A program made the translations under genes and the position numbers. Shown in pieces: positions 6,547 to 15,817 of a DNA stretch of 64,000 nucleotides (position 1 is its first letter; each line of letters opens with the position of its first letter). Under the pieces are notes generated by a model that saw only the letters and a program-made list of their open reading frames with translations, had not been told where the DNA came from and did no database searches. Source of the DNA: Myxococcota bacterium (lineage in GTDB: Bacteria > Myxococcota_A > UBA796 > UBA9615 > JAKLKC01); assembly GCA_023150875.1 (NCBI GenBank), contig JAKLKC010000038.1:1-64000 (forward strand), written 5' to 3'.

Positions 6547-7908
6547 TTGGCACCGACCGAAAGCCACGATCTCGTCGTCGTCGGGGCCGGCCTCGCCGGC
6601 TCCCTGCTGGCCGCCCGGGTCGCCGCCCGGGGGATGAAGGTGCTGCTGCTGGAGGCCGCCGACGCCGATCCCGAGGGGGACGGCATGCCCGAATGGGCGA
6701 ACCTGGCGGACTTCGCGGCTGCCGGGCTCCCCGAGCCAGGCGGCGACGGGGTGCGGTCCCAGGACCTGCCCATCGCCTTCGTGGGGGACACCCCCGACGC
6801 CTTCGTCTCCTGCCGCCGGGCCCGCCTCGCCCAGGTCCTTTACGCCCCCCTGGTGCGCCGCCTGCGGGCCGAGGCCCGGGCCGCGGGCGCCGAGCTGCGG
6901 ATGGACTCGAAGGTCTCCAAGACCGTCGACGAGCAGGGCCGGGTCGTGGGCGTCGAGGTGCGGAAGGCCGGCGAGGCGCGGGCGCGGCTGGTGGCGGACT
7001 GCAGCGGCTTCGACGCCGTGCTGAGGCGGCGCCTGTACGGGTGCGGCCTGAAGCCCATGAGCGGCAAGCTGCGCCCCGAGGACCAGCTCAGCGAACGCCA
7101 CCTGCTGTTCCGCTGGGAGCGCCCGTCGGGGGGAGCCTCGCCGGTGAACGTCGCCTTCGGCGCCGCCGGTCCGGGGAGCCACGTCGCCTGGCAGACCGAC
7201 GGCCAGAGGCGCGAGGTGCTGGCCGTGCTCGCCGGGCCCCTGGACGACATGGAGGCCCTGGCGCGGGCCGAGGCCGCGCTCCGGGCCCGGGTGGACGGCG
7301 TGGGGGAGGTGCTGGCCCGGTGGGACGGGGTCGTCGGCCACCGGCGCCCCCTGGACAGCCTGGTCACCGACGGGATGCTGGCGGCGGGCGACTCCGCCTG
7401 CCAGGGCCACCCCATCCTCGGCTGGAGCATCGGCGGGGCCCTGCGGGGGGGCGCCGCCGCGGCGGAGACCGCCATCCGCGCCCTCGAGACCGGGCGCACC
7501 CTCAAGGCGGACCTCTGGGACTACAACGCGAGGTGGCAGCGGAGCCACGGAGCCATGGCGGCGGCCCGTCACATGGACCGGATCTTCCTGGCGGGCTGCT
7601 CCCAGGGCGACCTGTCGGCCCTGATCGCCGCGGGGGCGATCTCGTCGGGGGCCACCACGTCGGGCAACCTCATCGCCCCCCGGAAGACCGTGAAGGTGCT
7701 CCCCCGCCTCGCGGGTCACCGCGCCCTGCTGGTCCGCTACGCCACCGGCGCCGGGCTGCCCGCGGCGGCCCGGTCCCTCTACCGGTTCTTCCCCGCCGAC
7801 CAGGACCACTTCTCCTACGACCGCTGGCAGGAGCGGGTCATCGACCTGAACCACTGGGCGGAGGAGAAGCTGGCAAGGAGCTACTTCCAGGCCGACGACG
7901 GGTTCTGA
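6547..7908 (+). CDS. FAD-dependent oxidoreductase (geranylgeranyl-reductase/monooxygenase-like)
   Basis: A 453-residue flavoprotein. It opens with a Rossmann dinucleotide-binding motif (VVVGAGLAGS) and carries the GD-x-A segment (GDSACQGHPILGWSIGG, near 279-295) that binds FAD in the para-hydroxybenzoate hydroxylase / geranylgeranyl reductase superfamily. The substrate cannot be told from sequence. TTG at 6547 is chosen because AGGAG lies eight bases upstream and the flavin motif begins a few residues later; no ATG is suitably placed. It is divergent from the MBL-lipid kinase gene, with a shared 200-base promoter region. A lipid-directed reductase beside a lipid kinase would make sense, but that link is inference. 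Confidence 0.8.
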   Translation: MAPTESHDLVVVGAGLAGSLLAARVAARGMKVLLLEAADADPEGDGMPEWANLADFAAAGLPEPGGDGVRSQDLPIAFVGDTPDAFVSCRRARLAQVLYAPLVRRLRAEARAAGAELRMDSKVSKTVDEQGRVVGVEVRKAGEARARLVADCSGFDAVLRRRLYGCGLKPMSGKLRPEDQLSERHLLFRWERPSGGASPVNVAFGAAGPGSHVAWQTDGQRREVLAVLAGPLDDMEALARAEAALRARVDGVGEVLARWDGVVGHRRPLDSLVTDGMLAAGDSACQGHPILGWSIGGALRGGAAAAETAIRALETGRTLKADLWDYNARWQRSHGAMAAARHMDRIFLAGCSQGDLSALIAAGAISSGATTSGNLIAPRKTVKVLPRLAGHRALLVRYATGAGLPAAARSLYRFFPADQDHFSYDRWQERVIDLNHWAEEKLARSYFQADDGF

Positions 7909-8058
7909 TCCGCCCGGACCCCCCTCCCCGCCTCTCCCATTCCCGCCCCCGCGCCCGCCGCCCCGTCTCCCTGGCACGCTTGTTGTTGCCGGCGGGAGAG
8001 GCCCGCCGCCGCCGGACGATCCCCGTCCCGCGTGCGGCCGACCGAAGACGGAGAGGCC

Positions 8059-9555
8059 ATGCGATCTCGCTTCATCCCCATCGGGGCCGGCGCCATGACG
8101 CTCCTCGCCCCCCTCCTCCTGGCCGCCACCGCCCACGCCCGGGCGGAGCTGGTCCAGGCTCCCCCCATCGCGGTGGACCTGGAGGTGCTGGACGCCAAGG
8201 GGAACCCGGAGACGGTGTGGTCCGGGGCGACCCACGTGACCGCCTCGGGCACGATGATGATCACCGACCGCCAGGCGACGAGGATGCCCGAGGTCAGCGA
8301 CGACGACCTCGTCGCCACGTTCTACACGCCGGACGGGCGGCTGCTGGGCAAGGCGCTGATCCCCGCGGGCACCGACTACGCCGGCAACATCCACGTGCCT
8401 CCCCTGTCGGACGAGACCACCCTGGAGGCCCTGGTCTACGAGGAGATCGGCAAGGCGATGGGCGCGGTGTCCCCCGGGGAGACCCAGGCGCTGATCGTGC
8501 TGGTCGACCCCGACGTCACCTCCGCCGTCGCCTCCCAGTCGGACCCGCTGGAGCACGTCGCCTCCCTGGCGGAGGTGGTCCACGTGGCGGCGCGGGCGGT
8601 GGAGGAGTCCCTGGCCCTCGGGGACGCGGGGGCCACGCCCGAGGCCGTCGCCACCGCCGTCCGGAACGTGATCCGCCAGCGGATCCAGGCGACCCGGGCC
8701 GACGAGAAGGTCGCCGGGCTCAGCACCCTCGGGGATCCCTTCGGCACGGGGGACGCCCGGGAGGGGCTGATGGAGGACGTGTTCGTCTCCGTGGTGAACA
8801 GCGCCGAGAAGGCCCTGGCGCTGACCCGGGCGGCGGCGGCCATGACGGCGGCGGCCTCCATCGCGGGTCCCGCCCTGGCGGAGCCGGCGATCTCGGCGGC
8901 CGTGGTCCGGAGCGCCGCGTCGGTCGCGGTGCAGATGTCGGCCCTTTCCGCCGCCCGTTTCCTGGGCACCGCCAGCCACTCCATGGCGCTGGTGGCCGAG
9001 GTCGAGGAGGTCTCCGACGAGGCCCGGGCCCGGCTCGCCGAGGCCCGGGACCTGGACGAGGTGCAGTCGGTGCTGGACCGGTACGCCGCCACCCTGGCGG
9101 GGACCGGCGAGGGGGAGGACGACGTCGGCGCGCTGCTCCCCGCCTGGCTGGTCTCGGTGCGGGGGGAAGAGGTCCTGGAGCCCTACGGACGGACGGTGAC
9201 CGACGTCTGGGACCTGCGCATGGGGGTGGTGGCCGACCTGTCGATGGCCGGGGAGATCGCGGGCGGAGCCCCCGGGGAGACGGCCGACGGCGCTCCGGAG
9301 CTGATCCCGGAGGCCGGGGCGTCTCGGGAAGGCGAGGACGTCCAGGCTCCTGCCGAGGAGATCGCCGGCACGGTGGCGAGCCGCCTCTCGGACTTCGCCG
9401 CGGACGTGGACCAGGCGGTCCAGGACACCCTCGGCGGCGCCATCGGGACCGACGGCACCGCCCTCGGGCCCAACGCGTTCTACACCACCCAGCGCTTCCT
9501 CGCGGCCGCCATGCTCCCCGTGGTCGTCCCCCCGGAGGGCGGCGGGTCCCAGTGA
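8059..9555 (+). CDS. Secreted protein of unknown function
   Basis: A 498-residue protein with an N-terminal signal peptide (MRSRFIPIG then a hydrophobic core ending AHARA), so it should be exported to the periplasm or beyond. No known domain is recognised. Residues 20-120 look like a beta-rich domain; the middle is long, alanine-rich and helical; the C-terminal third is acidic. ATG at 8059 follows a GAGAGG site and makes the signal peptide begin correctly. It ends upstream of a perfect terminator-like hairpin and converges with the next gene. Confidence 0.75.
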   Translation: MRSRFIPIGAGAMTLLAPLLLAATAHARAELVQAPPIAVDLEVLDAKGNPETVWSGATHVTASGTMMITDRQATRMPEVSDDDLVATFYTPDGRLLGKALIPAGTDYAGNIHVPPLSDETTLEALVYEEIGKAMGAVSPGETQALIVLVDPDVTSAVASQSDPLEHVASLAEVVHVAARAVEESLALGDAGATPEAVATAVRNVIRQRIQATRADEKVAGLSTLGDPFGTGDAREGLMEDVFVSVVNSAEKALALTRAAAAMTAAASIAGPALAEPAISAAVVRSAASVAVQMSALSAARFLGTASHSMALVAEVEEVSDEARARLAEARDLDEVQSVLDRYAATLAGTGEGEDDVGALLPAWLVSVRGEEVLEPYGRTVTDVWDLRMGVVADLSMAGEIAGGAPGETADGAPELIPEAGASREGEDVQAPAEEIAGTVASRLSDFAADVDQAVQDTLGGAIGTDGTALGPNAFYTTQRFLAAAMLPVVVPPEGGGSQ

Positions 9556-9655
9556 ACCGCGGGAGGGGCCCTACCCCTTGATCCCGCGGACCCGGGCCGG
9601 CCCTCCCCCCGGTGGGAGGGAGGGCCGCCCTCGCCCCTTCCTCCGCGCCGACACA

Positions 9656-9679
9656 CCCCGGGGGACCATTCCCCCGGGG
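9656..9679. terminator. Bidirectional terminator-like hairpin between convergent genes
   Basis: Perfect 9-bp stem CCCCGGGGG/CCCCCGGGG with a 6-base loop. A second stem (GGCCCTCCC/GGGAGGGCC) lies at 9599-9626. No T-tract follows, as is common at this GC content. Confidence 0.5.
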
Positions 9680-9741
9680 GCGTCGGTGCAGAGGAGGGCG
9701 GAGGGTCCCCGGGCTCCCCCCTTGCGGGGGAGCGCCCGTTC

Positions 9742-10515
9742 CTACCCGAGCCACTCGCTCGGGCAGAAGTCCTCGGTGTCGCCGCCGTCGATCGACACCG
9801 TGTAGCACTCGGAGCACTCCCCGTCCGGGAAGTCGGTCCGGACGGTGGTGCGGTCCTCCCAGCCAGCGGAGAGGCTGCCGGCGGAGATCCCGGCGCAGCC
9901 CTCCCGGAGCTCCAGGCCGCTGCCGGAGAAGGTCCAGGCCAGGCCCGCGGCGCTCCCCAGGACCCCTTCGGCGTCGACCCGCAGCCCGCCTTCCTCCAGG
10001 TCCGCCCACGCCCCGTCGGCCTCGATGTCGGCGCCCATCCCGTCGTAGTGGGTGGAGAAGTCCAGGAGCACACGCCCGGCGCTCCCCTCGTCCACCAGCT
10101 CGAGGGCGCCAGCGACGCTCACCCCCTCCTCCACGTAGTCCTCGTACTCCAGGCGCACGCTGCCCCCCGCGACGGTGGTCTCCACCGTGGCGTGGACGTA
10201 GCCCTTGCGCCCCTCGCAGGAGTAGTGGTTGAAGGTGAAGCGCTGGACCGTGGGCGACACCTGCTCCATCTCGGGGATCACGCAGCCCTCCCCCGAGACG
10301 TCGGGCCAGTGGGCGGCGATGGCCGCGGTGCGGCCCTGGTAGTCCCGGAGCTGCACCAGGGCCATCGCCACCCCTGCGCCCACCTCGGCGGGCACGAAGC
10401 GGGCCTCCATGAGCGAGGTCTGGCGGAGGACCTCGTCCCTCAGCGCGTCGCAGCTCGGCCCGGCAAGGAGGAGGGGAGCCAGGGCGAGGGGGGCGAACGG
10501 GCGGAGGTGCGGCAT
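9742..10515 (-). CDS. Exported Cys-containing protein, probable lipoprotein, function unknown
   Basis: A 257-residue protein with an N-terminal hydrophobic segment (PFAPLALAPLLLAGPSC). The Cys at the end of the segment could be a lipidation site, but the -3 position is a poor lipobox. The mature part is rich in Asp, Glu and Tyr with three Cys near the C-terminus (CSECYTVS and DFCPSEW), consistent with an extracytoplasmic disulfide-containing beta domain. ATG at 10515 follows AAGGAG. It is divergent from the next secreted protein gene. I do not recognise the family. Confidence 0.7.
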   Translation of the reverse strand: MPHLRPFAPLALAPLLLAGPSCDALRDEVLRQTSLMEARFVPAEVGAGVAMALVQLRDYQGRTAAIAAHWPDVSGEGCVIPEMEQVSPTVQRFTFNHYSCEGRKGYVHATVETTVAGGSVRLEYEDYVEEGVSVAGALELVDEGSAGRVLLDFSTHYDGMGADIEADGAWADLEEGGLRVDAEGVLGSAAGLAWTFSGSGLELREGCAGISAGSLSAGWEDRTTVRTDFPDGECSECYTVSIDGGDTEDFCPSEWLG

Positions 10516-10793
10516 GGGGCTCCTTCGCCGCCGCGGGGGCGGCCGAGGTCGGTTTCCGGACGACACCGGCTCCTCCGCCGGGCCCGGCCGTGGCGGCGCC
10601 GGGCCCTCTCCCTCGCAACGCTACTCATCGGCTCCGGGGGGGAGGACTTGAGGGTGGGGCGGGAGAGGGGACCGGTCGGGCAAGGGCTCGGCCTGGGGCA
10701 CGGACGCCGGCACGGGCATGGAACGCCACTTCCAAGAGGAGGACCGGAGGTCGTACAATGCGCGCTCGATCTTCCGAACGAGGAGTCCCCCCG

Positions 10794-11564
10794 ATGCGAA
10801 CCGCCGCCCTCGCCCTCGCCCTCCTTCTCGCCGCCCCCGCCCTCGCCCCGGCGGAAGCCGAGGCCGCCAAGTTCTCGAAGGCGGAGAAGAAGGCGTTCGA
10901 GGATGAGGTGAAGGCCGCGTTCCCGGGGAAGGTGTGGGCCCTCAAGGACCTGCCCATCAAGTCCGGCATGGCGATGATGGTCCCCTTCGTGGCCCCCATC
11001 GCCGAGGTCACTCCCCAGGGGACGACCATCGACACCACCGGGGTCGCCACCGCCGGCTTCGGCGCCGCCGCGACGGTCTGGTACGGGGTGCGCCCCTACG
11101 ACACCATCGAGCTGGAGGAGGTGGACTTCGGCGACGACGAGGTCACCCTCGTGTTCCACGGCGTCGGCGACAGCGACGGCCGCGACACCGAGATCGCCAT
11201 CCGCGGGTTCCGCGCCTTCGCCCCGGTCCGCGCCGCCGTCGAGGAGCTCGTCACCTCCGTCGATCCCGTGGCGGCGAACCCCGACTGGCCCGAGGAGATC
11301 GCCAAGGCCATCGCCCGCCGGGTGCTGGTCAACGGGATGAACAAGCGCCAGGCCTACCTCGTGGTCGGCGAGCCCCTCGGGGCCACCGTGCAGGACGTGG
11401 ACGGCAAGAAGGTGGAGATCTGGAGGCCCCGCCAGTCCGACGGCGTGAAGATCGGGTACGCCGCAGCGGTCCGGGCCACCGGCTACCCGTTGGAGATCCG
11501 CTTCGAAGACGGGAAGCTGGTGAACATGGGGACGTCGTCCACCGGGGGCGTCTCGCTGGACTGA
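10794..11564 (+). CDS. Secreted protein of unknown function
   Basis: A 256-residue protein with a signal peptide (MRTAALALALLLAAPALAPAEAEA). The mature part contains a Lys/Glu-rich helix, a Gly-rich beta segment and, near residues 180-225, a stretch (KRQAYLVVGEPLGATVQDVDGKKVEIW) that resembles SmpA/BamE-type folds, where a xx-A-xx-xx-G-xP pattern is followed by W. That similarity is weak and is an inference. ATG at 10794 is chosen because AGGAG lies at about 10780 and the signal peptide begins there. A TACAAT -10-like hexamer occurs at 10754-10759 upstream. Confidence 0.72.
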   Translation: MRTAALALALLLAAPALAPAEAEAAKFSKAEKKAFEDEVKAAFPGKVWALKDLPIKSGMAMMVPFVAPIAEVTPQGTTIDTTGVATAGFGAAATVWYGVRPYDTIELEEVDFGDDEVTLVFHGVGDSDGRDTEIAIRGFRAFAPVRAAVEELVTSVDPVAANPDWPEEIAKAIARRVLVNGMNKRQAYLVVGEPLGATVQDVDGKKVEIWRPRQSDGVKIGYAAAVRATGYPLEIRFEDGKLVNMGTSSTGGVSLD

Positions 11565-11592
11565 ACGCGGTCTCCGTCTCCGTGGTCCCGAC

Positions 11593-12228
11593 GTGACACC
11601 CGCCTCCGGAGCCGGCACCAACCGCCGGGAGAGGTCGCGCGAGCGCAGGCGCCGCATCCTCGAGGCGGCGCTGGAGTGCTTCACGACCCTGGGCTTCACC
11701 GCCACGACCCTCGAAGACATCCGGGCCCGCTCCGGGGCCAGCACCGGCAGCGTGTACCACCACTTCGGCGGCAAGGAGCAGATCGCCGGGGCCCTCTACG
11801 TCGAGGGGCTGCGGGACTACCAGGCGGCCCTCGCCGCCGAGCTGGTGCTCCACGACGCGACGGCGGGCGGGGTCCGCGCCCTGGTGCGCCGTCACCTCGG
11901 CTGGGTGGTGGAACACCCCGACTGGGCCCGCTACCTGATCCGGATGAGGCGGGCGGAGTCCGTCTCCGCCGCCGAGGCGGAGATCCGCGAGACGAACCGG
12001 AGCTTCGTCGAGGCGATACGCCTCTGGCTCGCGCCCCGGGTCGCCCGGGGGGAGCTGCGCGCCCTGCCGGTGGACCTCTTCCTCGCCCTGCTGCTGGGTC
12101 CGAGCCAGGAGTTCACCCGGCTGTGGATCGAGGGCCGCGCCCGCACCGACGTCGCCGAGGCCGCCGAGGTCCTGGCGGACGCCGCGTGGATGGCGCTCCG
12201 GGGCGACGCCGTGCCCCCGGGGACTTGA
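11593..12228 (+). CDS. TetR-family transcriptional regulator
   Basis: A 211-residue protein. Residues 15-65 form the TetR helix-turn-helix: RRRILEAALECFTTLGF, then TTLEDIRARSGASTGSVYHHFGGKE, a near-consensus DNA-recognition helix. The C-terminal ligand domain is divergent, so the inducer cannot be predicted. The start is GTG at 11593, 28 bases after the preceding gene. It precedes a cupredoxin lipoprotein, which could be part of its regulon, but no operator could be pinned down. Confidence 0.88.
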   Translation: MTPASGAGTNRRERSRERRRRILEAALECFTTLGFTATTLEDIRARSGASTGSVYHHFGGKEQIAGALYVEGLRDYQAALAAELVLHDATAGGVRALVRRHLGWVVEHPDWARYLIRMRRAESVSAAEAEIRETNRSFVEAIRLWLAPRVARGELRALPVDLFLALLLGPSQEFTRLWIEGRARTDVAEAAEVLADAAWMALRGDAVPPGT

Positions 12229-12301
12229 ACCCCGCTCCCCCGGGCCTCATCCTGTCGCCGACGCGGCGGCCGGCCCGCCGCCCCGCTCCCTGGAGGACTC
12301 G

Positions 12302-12652
12302 ATGATCCGCGCCCTGGCGACCTCGGCCCTGCTGCTGTTGGCGGCCTCGATCCACGTCGGCTGCGGGGCTGCTCCCCCCGCGGGACCGAGGACGGTGGAG
12401 ATCTCGGTGACCACCAAGGGATTCGAGCCCAGCCCCATCGCCGTGAAGGTGGGGGAGCCCCTCCAACTGGTGGTGACGCGCAAGACCGACACCACCTGCG
12501 CCACCTCCATCGTGGTGCCGGGCTACGACATCGACCAGGCCCTCCCCCTGAACCAGCCCGTGACCATCCAGCTCACCCCCAAGAAGACCGGCGAGCTGCG
12601 GTACGGCTGCGGCATGGGGCAGATGATCGCGGGCGTCCTCACCGTGGAGTGA
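12302..12652 (+). CDS. Cupredoxin-domain lipoprotein
   Basis: A 116-residue protein with a hydrophobic leader ending HVGC (probable lipid-modified Cys21). The remainder is a single cupredoxin beta-barrel of the Cupredoxin_1/EfeO-N type: TTKGFEPSPIAVKVGEP, then TTCATSIVVPGYDI, then P-K-K-TGELRYGCGMGQM. Cys and Met residues near the C-terminus (GCGMGQM) are the likely copper ligands, together with the Cys in the TTCA segment. Expected role: periplasmic copper binding or electron transfer. GGAGG precedes the ATG at 12302. Confidence 0.82.
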   Translation: MIRALATSALLLLAASIHVGCGAAPPAGPRTVEISVTTKGFEPSPIAVKVGEPLQLVVTRKTDTTCATSIVVPGYDIDQALPLNQPVTIQLTPKKTGELRYGCGMGQMIAGVLTVE

Positions 12653-12692
12653 TCCCGGGGCCGCCCCCCCGGCGGCGCCGCGCGGAGAGTCC

Positions 12693-14282
12693 TTGGCCGC
12701 CCTGGAGATCCTGGCCGCCCTCGACGCCCTGCCCCGGCTGGGGTGGGTGGACGCCCCCACGCCCGTCACCCCCCTGCCGGAGCTGGCGGAGTCCCTGGGC
12801 CTCCGCTGGCTGGGGGCCAAGAGGGACGACTCCCTCCCCCTGCTGGGGGGCACCAAGGTCCGCAAGCTGGACCGCCTGCTGGCGACGGCGCCCTTCGCGG
12901 GCGCCCCCGCCTGGGCGTCCGCCGGGGCCATCGGGTCCGGCCACCTGGTGGCCCTCACCGCCGCGGCGCGCCGGCTGGACCGCCGCGTCGACGCCGTGCT
13001 GTTCTGGGAGCCGCCGTCGGAGGGGGTGCTGGAGAACCTCGCCTACACCGCCTCGGGGCCCACGGAGATCGCCTTCGTGGGGACCCGGGCGGGCCTGGCG
13101 CTGCGCCACCCCCGGGTGCTGCTGGGGCCGACCCTGAGGGGGATCCCCGTGGTGGCCCCCGGGGCCAGCGTGCCCGCGGCGGTCGTCGGGATCGCCCGGG
13201 CCGCCGTCGAGCTGGTGGCCCAGGTGGAGGCCGGCGAGGTCCCCCCCTTCGACCGGATCGTGGTGCCCCTGGGCTCCGGGGGGACCGCCGCCGGGCTGGC
13301 CCTGGGCCTGGGCCTTGCGGGCCACCCCGCCTCGGTCCACGCGGTGGCGGTGGTGGAGCGGTGGCTCGCCGGTCCCCGGCGCCTGGCCGCCCTGGCGGAG
13401 GCCACCCGGCGCCTCCTGGTCCAGGGAGGGATCGCCGCCGCCACCGCCGCGACCCCGGCGCCCATCCGCATCGACCGCGGGTGGCTCGGCCCGGGGTACG
13501 GGGTGCCCACCGCCGCCTCCCGGGGGGCGTGCTCCCGCCTGGGGGAGCTGGGGCTGGCCCTGGAGCCAGTCTACTCCGGGAAGGCGATGGCGGCCCTCCT
13601 CGCCGCCCGGGGGGCGGGCGACCGGGTGGTCTTCTGGGTGACGCCGAGGCGGGGGGAGACTCCCCCCGCGGACCCCGACTGGCGCGAGCGGCTCCCCCGC
13701 GCCCTCCAGCGGCGTCTCGCCCCCGGGGCTCCGGGCCCCTCCCGGCGGCGCCTGCTGGTGGCGGGCGCGGCCGGCGCCGCCTGCGTCGGCCTGCGGGTCA
13801 CCGGCTACCCCCCCCTGCCCGCCTTCCGCGGCCAGGTCCTGGCGGCGTGGGAGGCCCACGTGGTGCGGGCCGCGGCGGAGGCCCTGCTGCCCCCGGCCCC
13901 CGGGCCCTACGGGGACGTGGCGGCGAGGGTGGACCGCTACCTCGCCGCCCTGCCCCCGCGGCTCCGCCGGGACGTCCACGCCCTGCTCGCCACCGTGGAG
14001 CACGCCACCCTCCTGGGGGGCGAGGTCCGGCGCCTCACCCGCCTCGCCCCCGCCGAGGGGGAGGCGTGGCTCCGTGCCCTGGACGCCTACGGGGGGCTGG
14101 CGAGGCAGGCCTACCGGGGGATCCGGGACCTGTGCATGCTGGGGCACTATCAGGACCCGGCGACGTGGCCGGACCTGGGCTACGGCGGGCCGCGGGTGCC
14201 GCCGGGGCGCCGCCCCTCCTCCTACGACGCCCTCGCCGCCCCCGCCGGGGCGATCCCCCCCGGATGGGAGGCCGCCCCGTGA
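12693..14282 (+). CDS. PLP-dependent deaminase fused to GMC-oxidoreductase small-subunit-like domain
   Basis: A 529-residue protein with two unrelated parts. Residues 1-345 match the D-cysteine desulfhydrase / ACC deaminase branch of fold-type II PLP enzymes: LGAKRDDSLPLLGGTKVRKLD with the Schiff-base lysine at K55, and a glycine-rich phosphate loop (PLGSGGTAAG). Residues 349-529 begin with a Tat-like segment (PSRRRLLVAGAAGAA) and look like the gluconate-2-dehydrogenase subunit 3 type small subunit of membrane GMC dehydrogenases. The next gene is a GMC oxidoreductase overlapping by four bases, so the second part is its natural partner. TTG at 12693 follows GGAGAG. Fusion or read-through of two genes is possible, but the frame is continuous. 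Confidence 0.75.
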   Translation: MAALEILAALDALPRLGWVDAPTPVTPLPELAESLGLRWLGAKRDDSLPLLGGTKVRKLDRLLATAPFAGAPAWASAGAIGSGHLVALTAAARRLDRRVDAVLFWEPPSEGVLENLAYTASGPTEIAFVGTRAGLALRHPRVLLGPTLRGIPVVAPGASVPAAVVGIARAAVELVAQVEAGEVPPFDRIVVPLGSGGTAAGLALGLGLAGHPASVHAVAVVERWLAGPRRLAALAEATRRLLVQGGIAAATAATPAPIRIDRGWLGPGYGVPTAASRGACSRLGELGLALEPVYSGKAMAALLAARGAGDRVVFWVTPRRGETPPADPDWRERLPRALQRRLAPGAPGPSRRRLLVAGAAGAACVGLRVTGYPPLPAFRGQVLAAWEAHVVRAAAEALLPPAPGPYGDVAARVDRYLAALPPRLRRDVHALLATVEHATLLGGEVRRLTRLAPAEGEAWLRALDAYGGLARQAYRGIRDLCMLGHYQDPATWPDLGYGGPRVPPGRRPSSYDALAAPAGAIPPGWEAAP

Positions 14283-15814
14283 TCTACGACGCCTCCCTCC
14301 TGCCCCTGCCCGCCCGGGTCCGGGCCGACCTGTGCGTGGTGGGCTCGGGCCCCGGGGGAGCCACCGCCGCCGCCGTCGCCGCCGAGGCGGGCCTGGACGT
14401 GGTCCTTCTGGAGGCCGGCCCCCTGGTCACCCCGGGCCAGATGACCCAGCGGGAGGAGGAGATGCTCCCGCTCCTGTACTGGCACGCCGGCGGACGGACC
14501 ACCTCCGACCGCGCCGTCCGTGTCCACCAGGGGCGGGGCGTCGGCGGGTCCTCGCTGCACAACATCAACCTGTGCAAGCGGATCCCGGCGGAGGTCCGGG
14601 AGGGCTGGCGCCGGGATCGGGGGCTCGAACGCCTCGACTCCGCCACATGGGACTCGCTGTACGACGAGGTGGAGGCCCTCCTGGGGGTGGGCCCGGTCCC
14701 CGAGGGGCTCCGCAGCCGGCACAACCGCCTGCTGGAGCGGGGCTGCCAGGCCCTCGGCTGGGAGGGGGGCTGGCTCTCCCACAACCGCGACGGGTGCGTC
14801 GGCAGCGGCTTCTGCGAGATCGGGTGCGCCTACGACGCCAAGAACAACGCCCTGAAGGTGATGATCCCCCGCCTGGTGCGGGCCGGGGGGAGGGTGATCA
14901 CCCGCTGCCAGGCGGTGCGGGTCGTCCACCGGGGCGGGCGGGCGGTGGGGGTGGAGGCCGTCGCCCTCCCCGCCGGCCCCGGCGAGCCCCTGGGCCGCGT
15001 CACCATCGAGGCCGGGCAGGTCTGCCTCTCGGCCTCCGCCACCGGCACCCCCGCCCTGCTGCTCCGCTCGAGGGTGCCCGATCCCGGCGGGGAGACGGGC
15101 CGGGGCCTGCGGGTCCACCCTGGGATCGCCGCCGCCGGGGAGTTCGAGGAGCCGGTCCGGGCCTGGGAGGGGATCCCCCAGAGCTACGAGTGCACCCGGT
15201 GGCTCGGCTTCGCCCCGGGGGCCCCCCACCGGAGCTGGATCCTCCCCGCCTTCGGCCACCCCATGGGGCTGGCGACGATGATCCCGGGGCACGGGGCCTT
15301 CCACCGGCAGGTCATGGCGGGCTACGCCCACCTCGCCGCCTTCAGCACCATGCTCCACGACCACACCGCCGGGACGGTCCGCCCCGACGGCGACCTGGAC
15401 GTCTCCATCGGCTACCGCCCGGACGAGGCCGACCGCCGGGAGCTGGCCTTCGGCCTCGCCGCCTGCGCCAGGCTCCTCCTGGCGGCGGGAGCCCGCCGGG
15501 TGATGGTCCCCACCACTCCCCCCACGGTCCTGCTCCCCGGCGACGACCCCGGGGTCATCGCGGAGGCGGACCACGGCCCGGGGGGCCTGGACCTCACCGC
15601 CGTCCACCCCATGTCCTCGGTGCCCATGGGGGACGATCCCCGGACCGCCGCCGTGGACTCCGCCGGCCGCCACCACCACCTCCCGGGGCTGTGGATCGCC
15701 GACGCCTCCCTCTTCCCCACCTCCATCGGCGTGCCGCCCCAGGTCTCGGTCTACGCCATGGGCTTCCACGTGGGCCGGGCCCTGGTGGCCGAGGCGGGGC
15801 GGCGCGGATCCTGA
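14279..15814 (+). CDS. GMC-family FAD oxidoreductase
   Basis: A 511-residue protein with an N-terminal FAD-binding motif (CVVGSGPGGATAAAVA), the GMC signature around GRGVGGSSLHN, and the C-terminal GMC domain with VHPMSSVPMG and IADASLFPTS. These enzymes oxidise alcohols or sugars and pass electrons to quinone or cytochrome partners. GTG at 14279 is chosen because GGGAGG lies eight bases upstream and it gives a GTGA overlap with the preceding gene, whose C-terminal part looks like the cognate small subunit; ATG at 14264 is the alternative. No cytochrome subunit follows, so the electron acceptor is unknown. It ends 3 bases from the convergent next gene. Confidence 0.88.
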   Translation: MIYDASLLPLPARVRADLCVVGSGPGGATAAAVAAEAGLDVVLLEAGPLVTPGQMTQREEEMLPLLYWHAGGRTTSDRAVRVHQGRGVGGSSLHNINLCKRIPAEVREGWRRDRGLERLDSATWDSLYDEVEALLGVGPVPEGLRSRHNRLLERGCQALGWEGGWLSHNRDGCVGSGFCEIGCAYDAKNNALKVMIPRLVRAGGRVITRCQAVRVVHRGGRAVGVEAVALPAGPGEPLGRVTIEAGQVCLSASATGTPALLLRSRVPDPGGETGRGLRVHPGIAAAGEFEEPVRAWEGIPQSYECTRWLGFAPGAPHRSWILPAFGHPMGLATMIPGHGAFHRQVMAGYAHLAAFSTMLHDHTAGTVRPDGDLDVSIGYRPDEADRRELAFGLAACARLLLAAGARRVMVPTTPPTVLLPGDDPGVIAEADHGPGGLDLTAVHPMSSVPMGDDPRTAAVDSAGRHHHLPGLWIADASLFPTSIGVPPQVSVYAMGFHVGRALVAEAGRRGS

Positions 15815-15817
15815 GGA

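Noticed and set aside
4275-9581. A 1768-residue open frame on the + strand
   Set aside because: It is antisense to the MBL-lipid-kinase gene and out of frame with the following genes; its Arg/Gly/Pro-rich composition is that of a GC-rich shadow frame.
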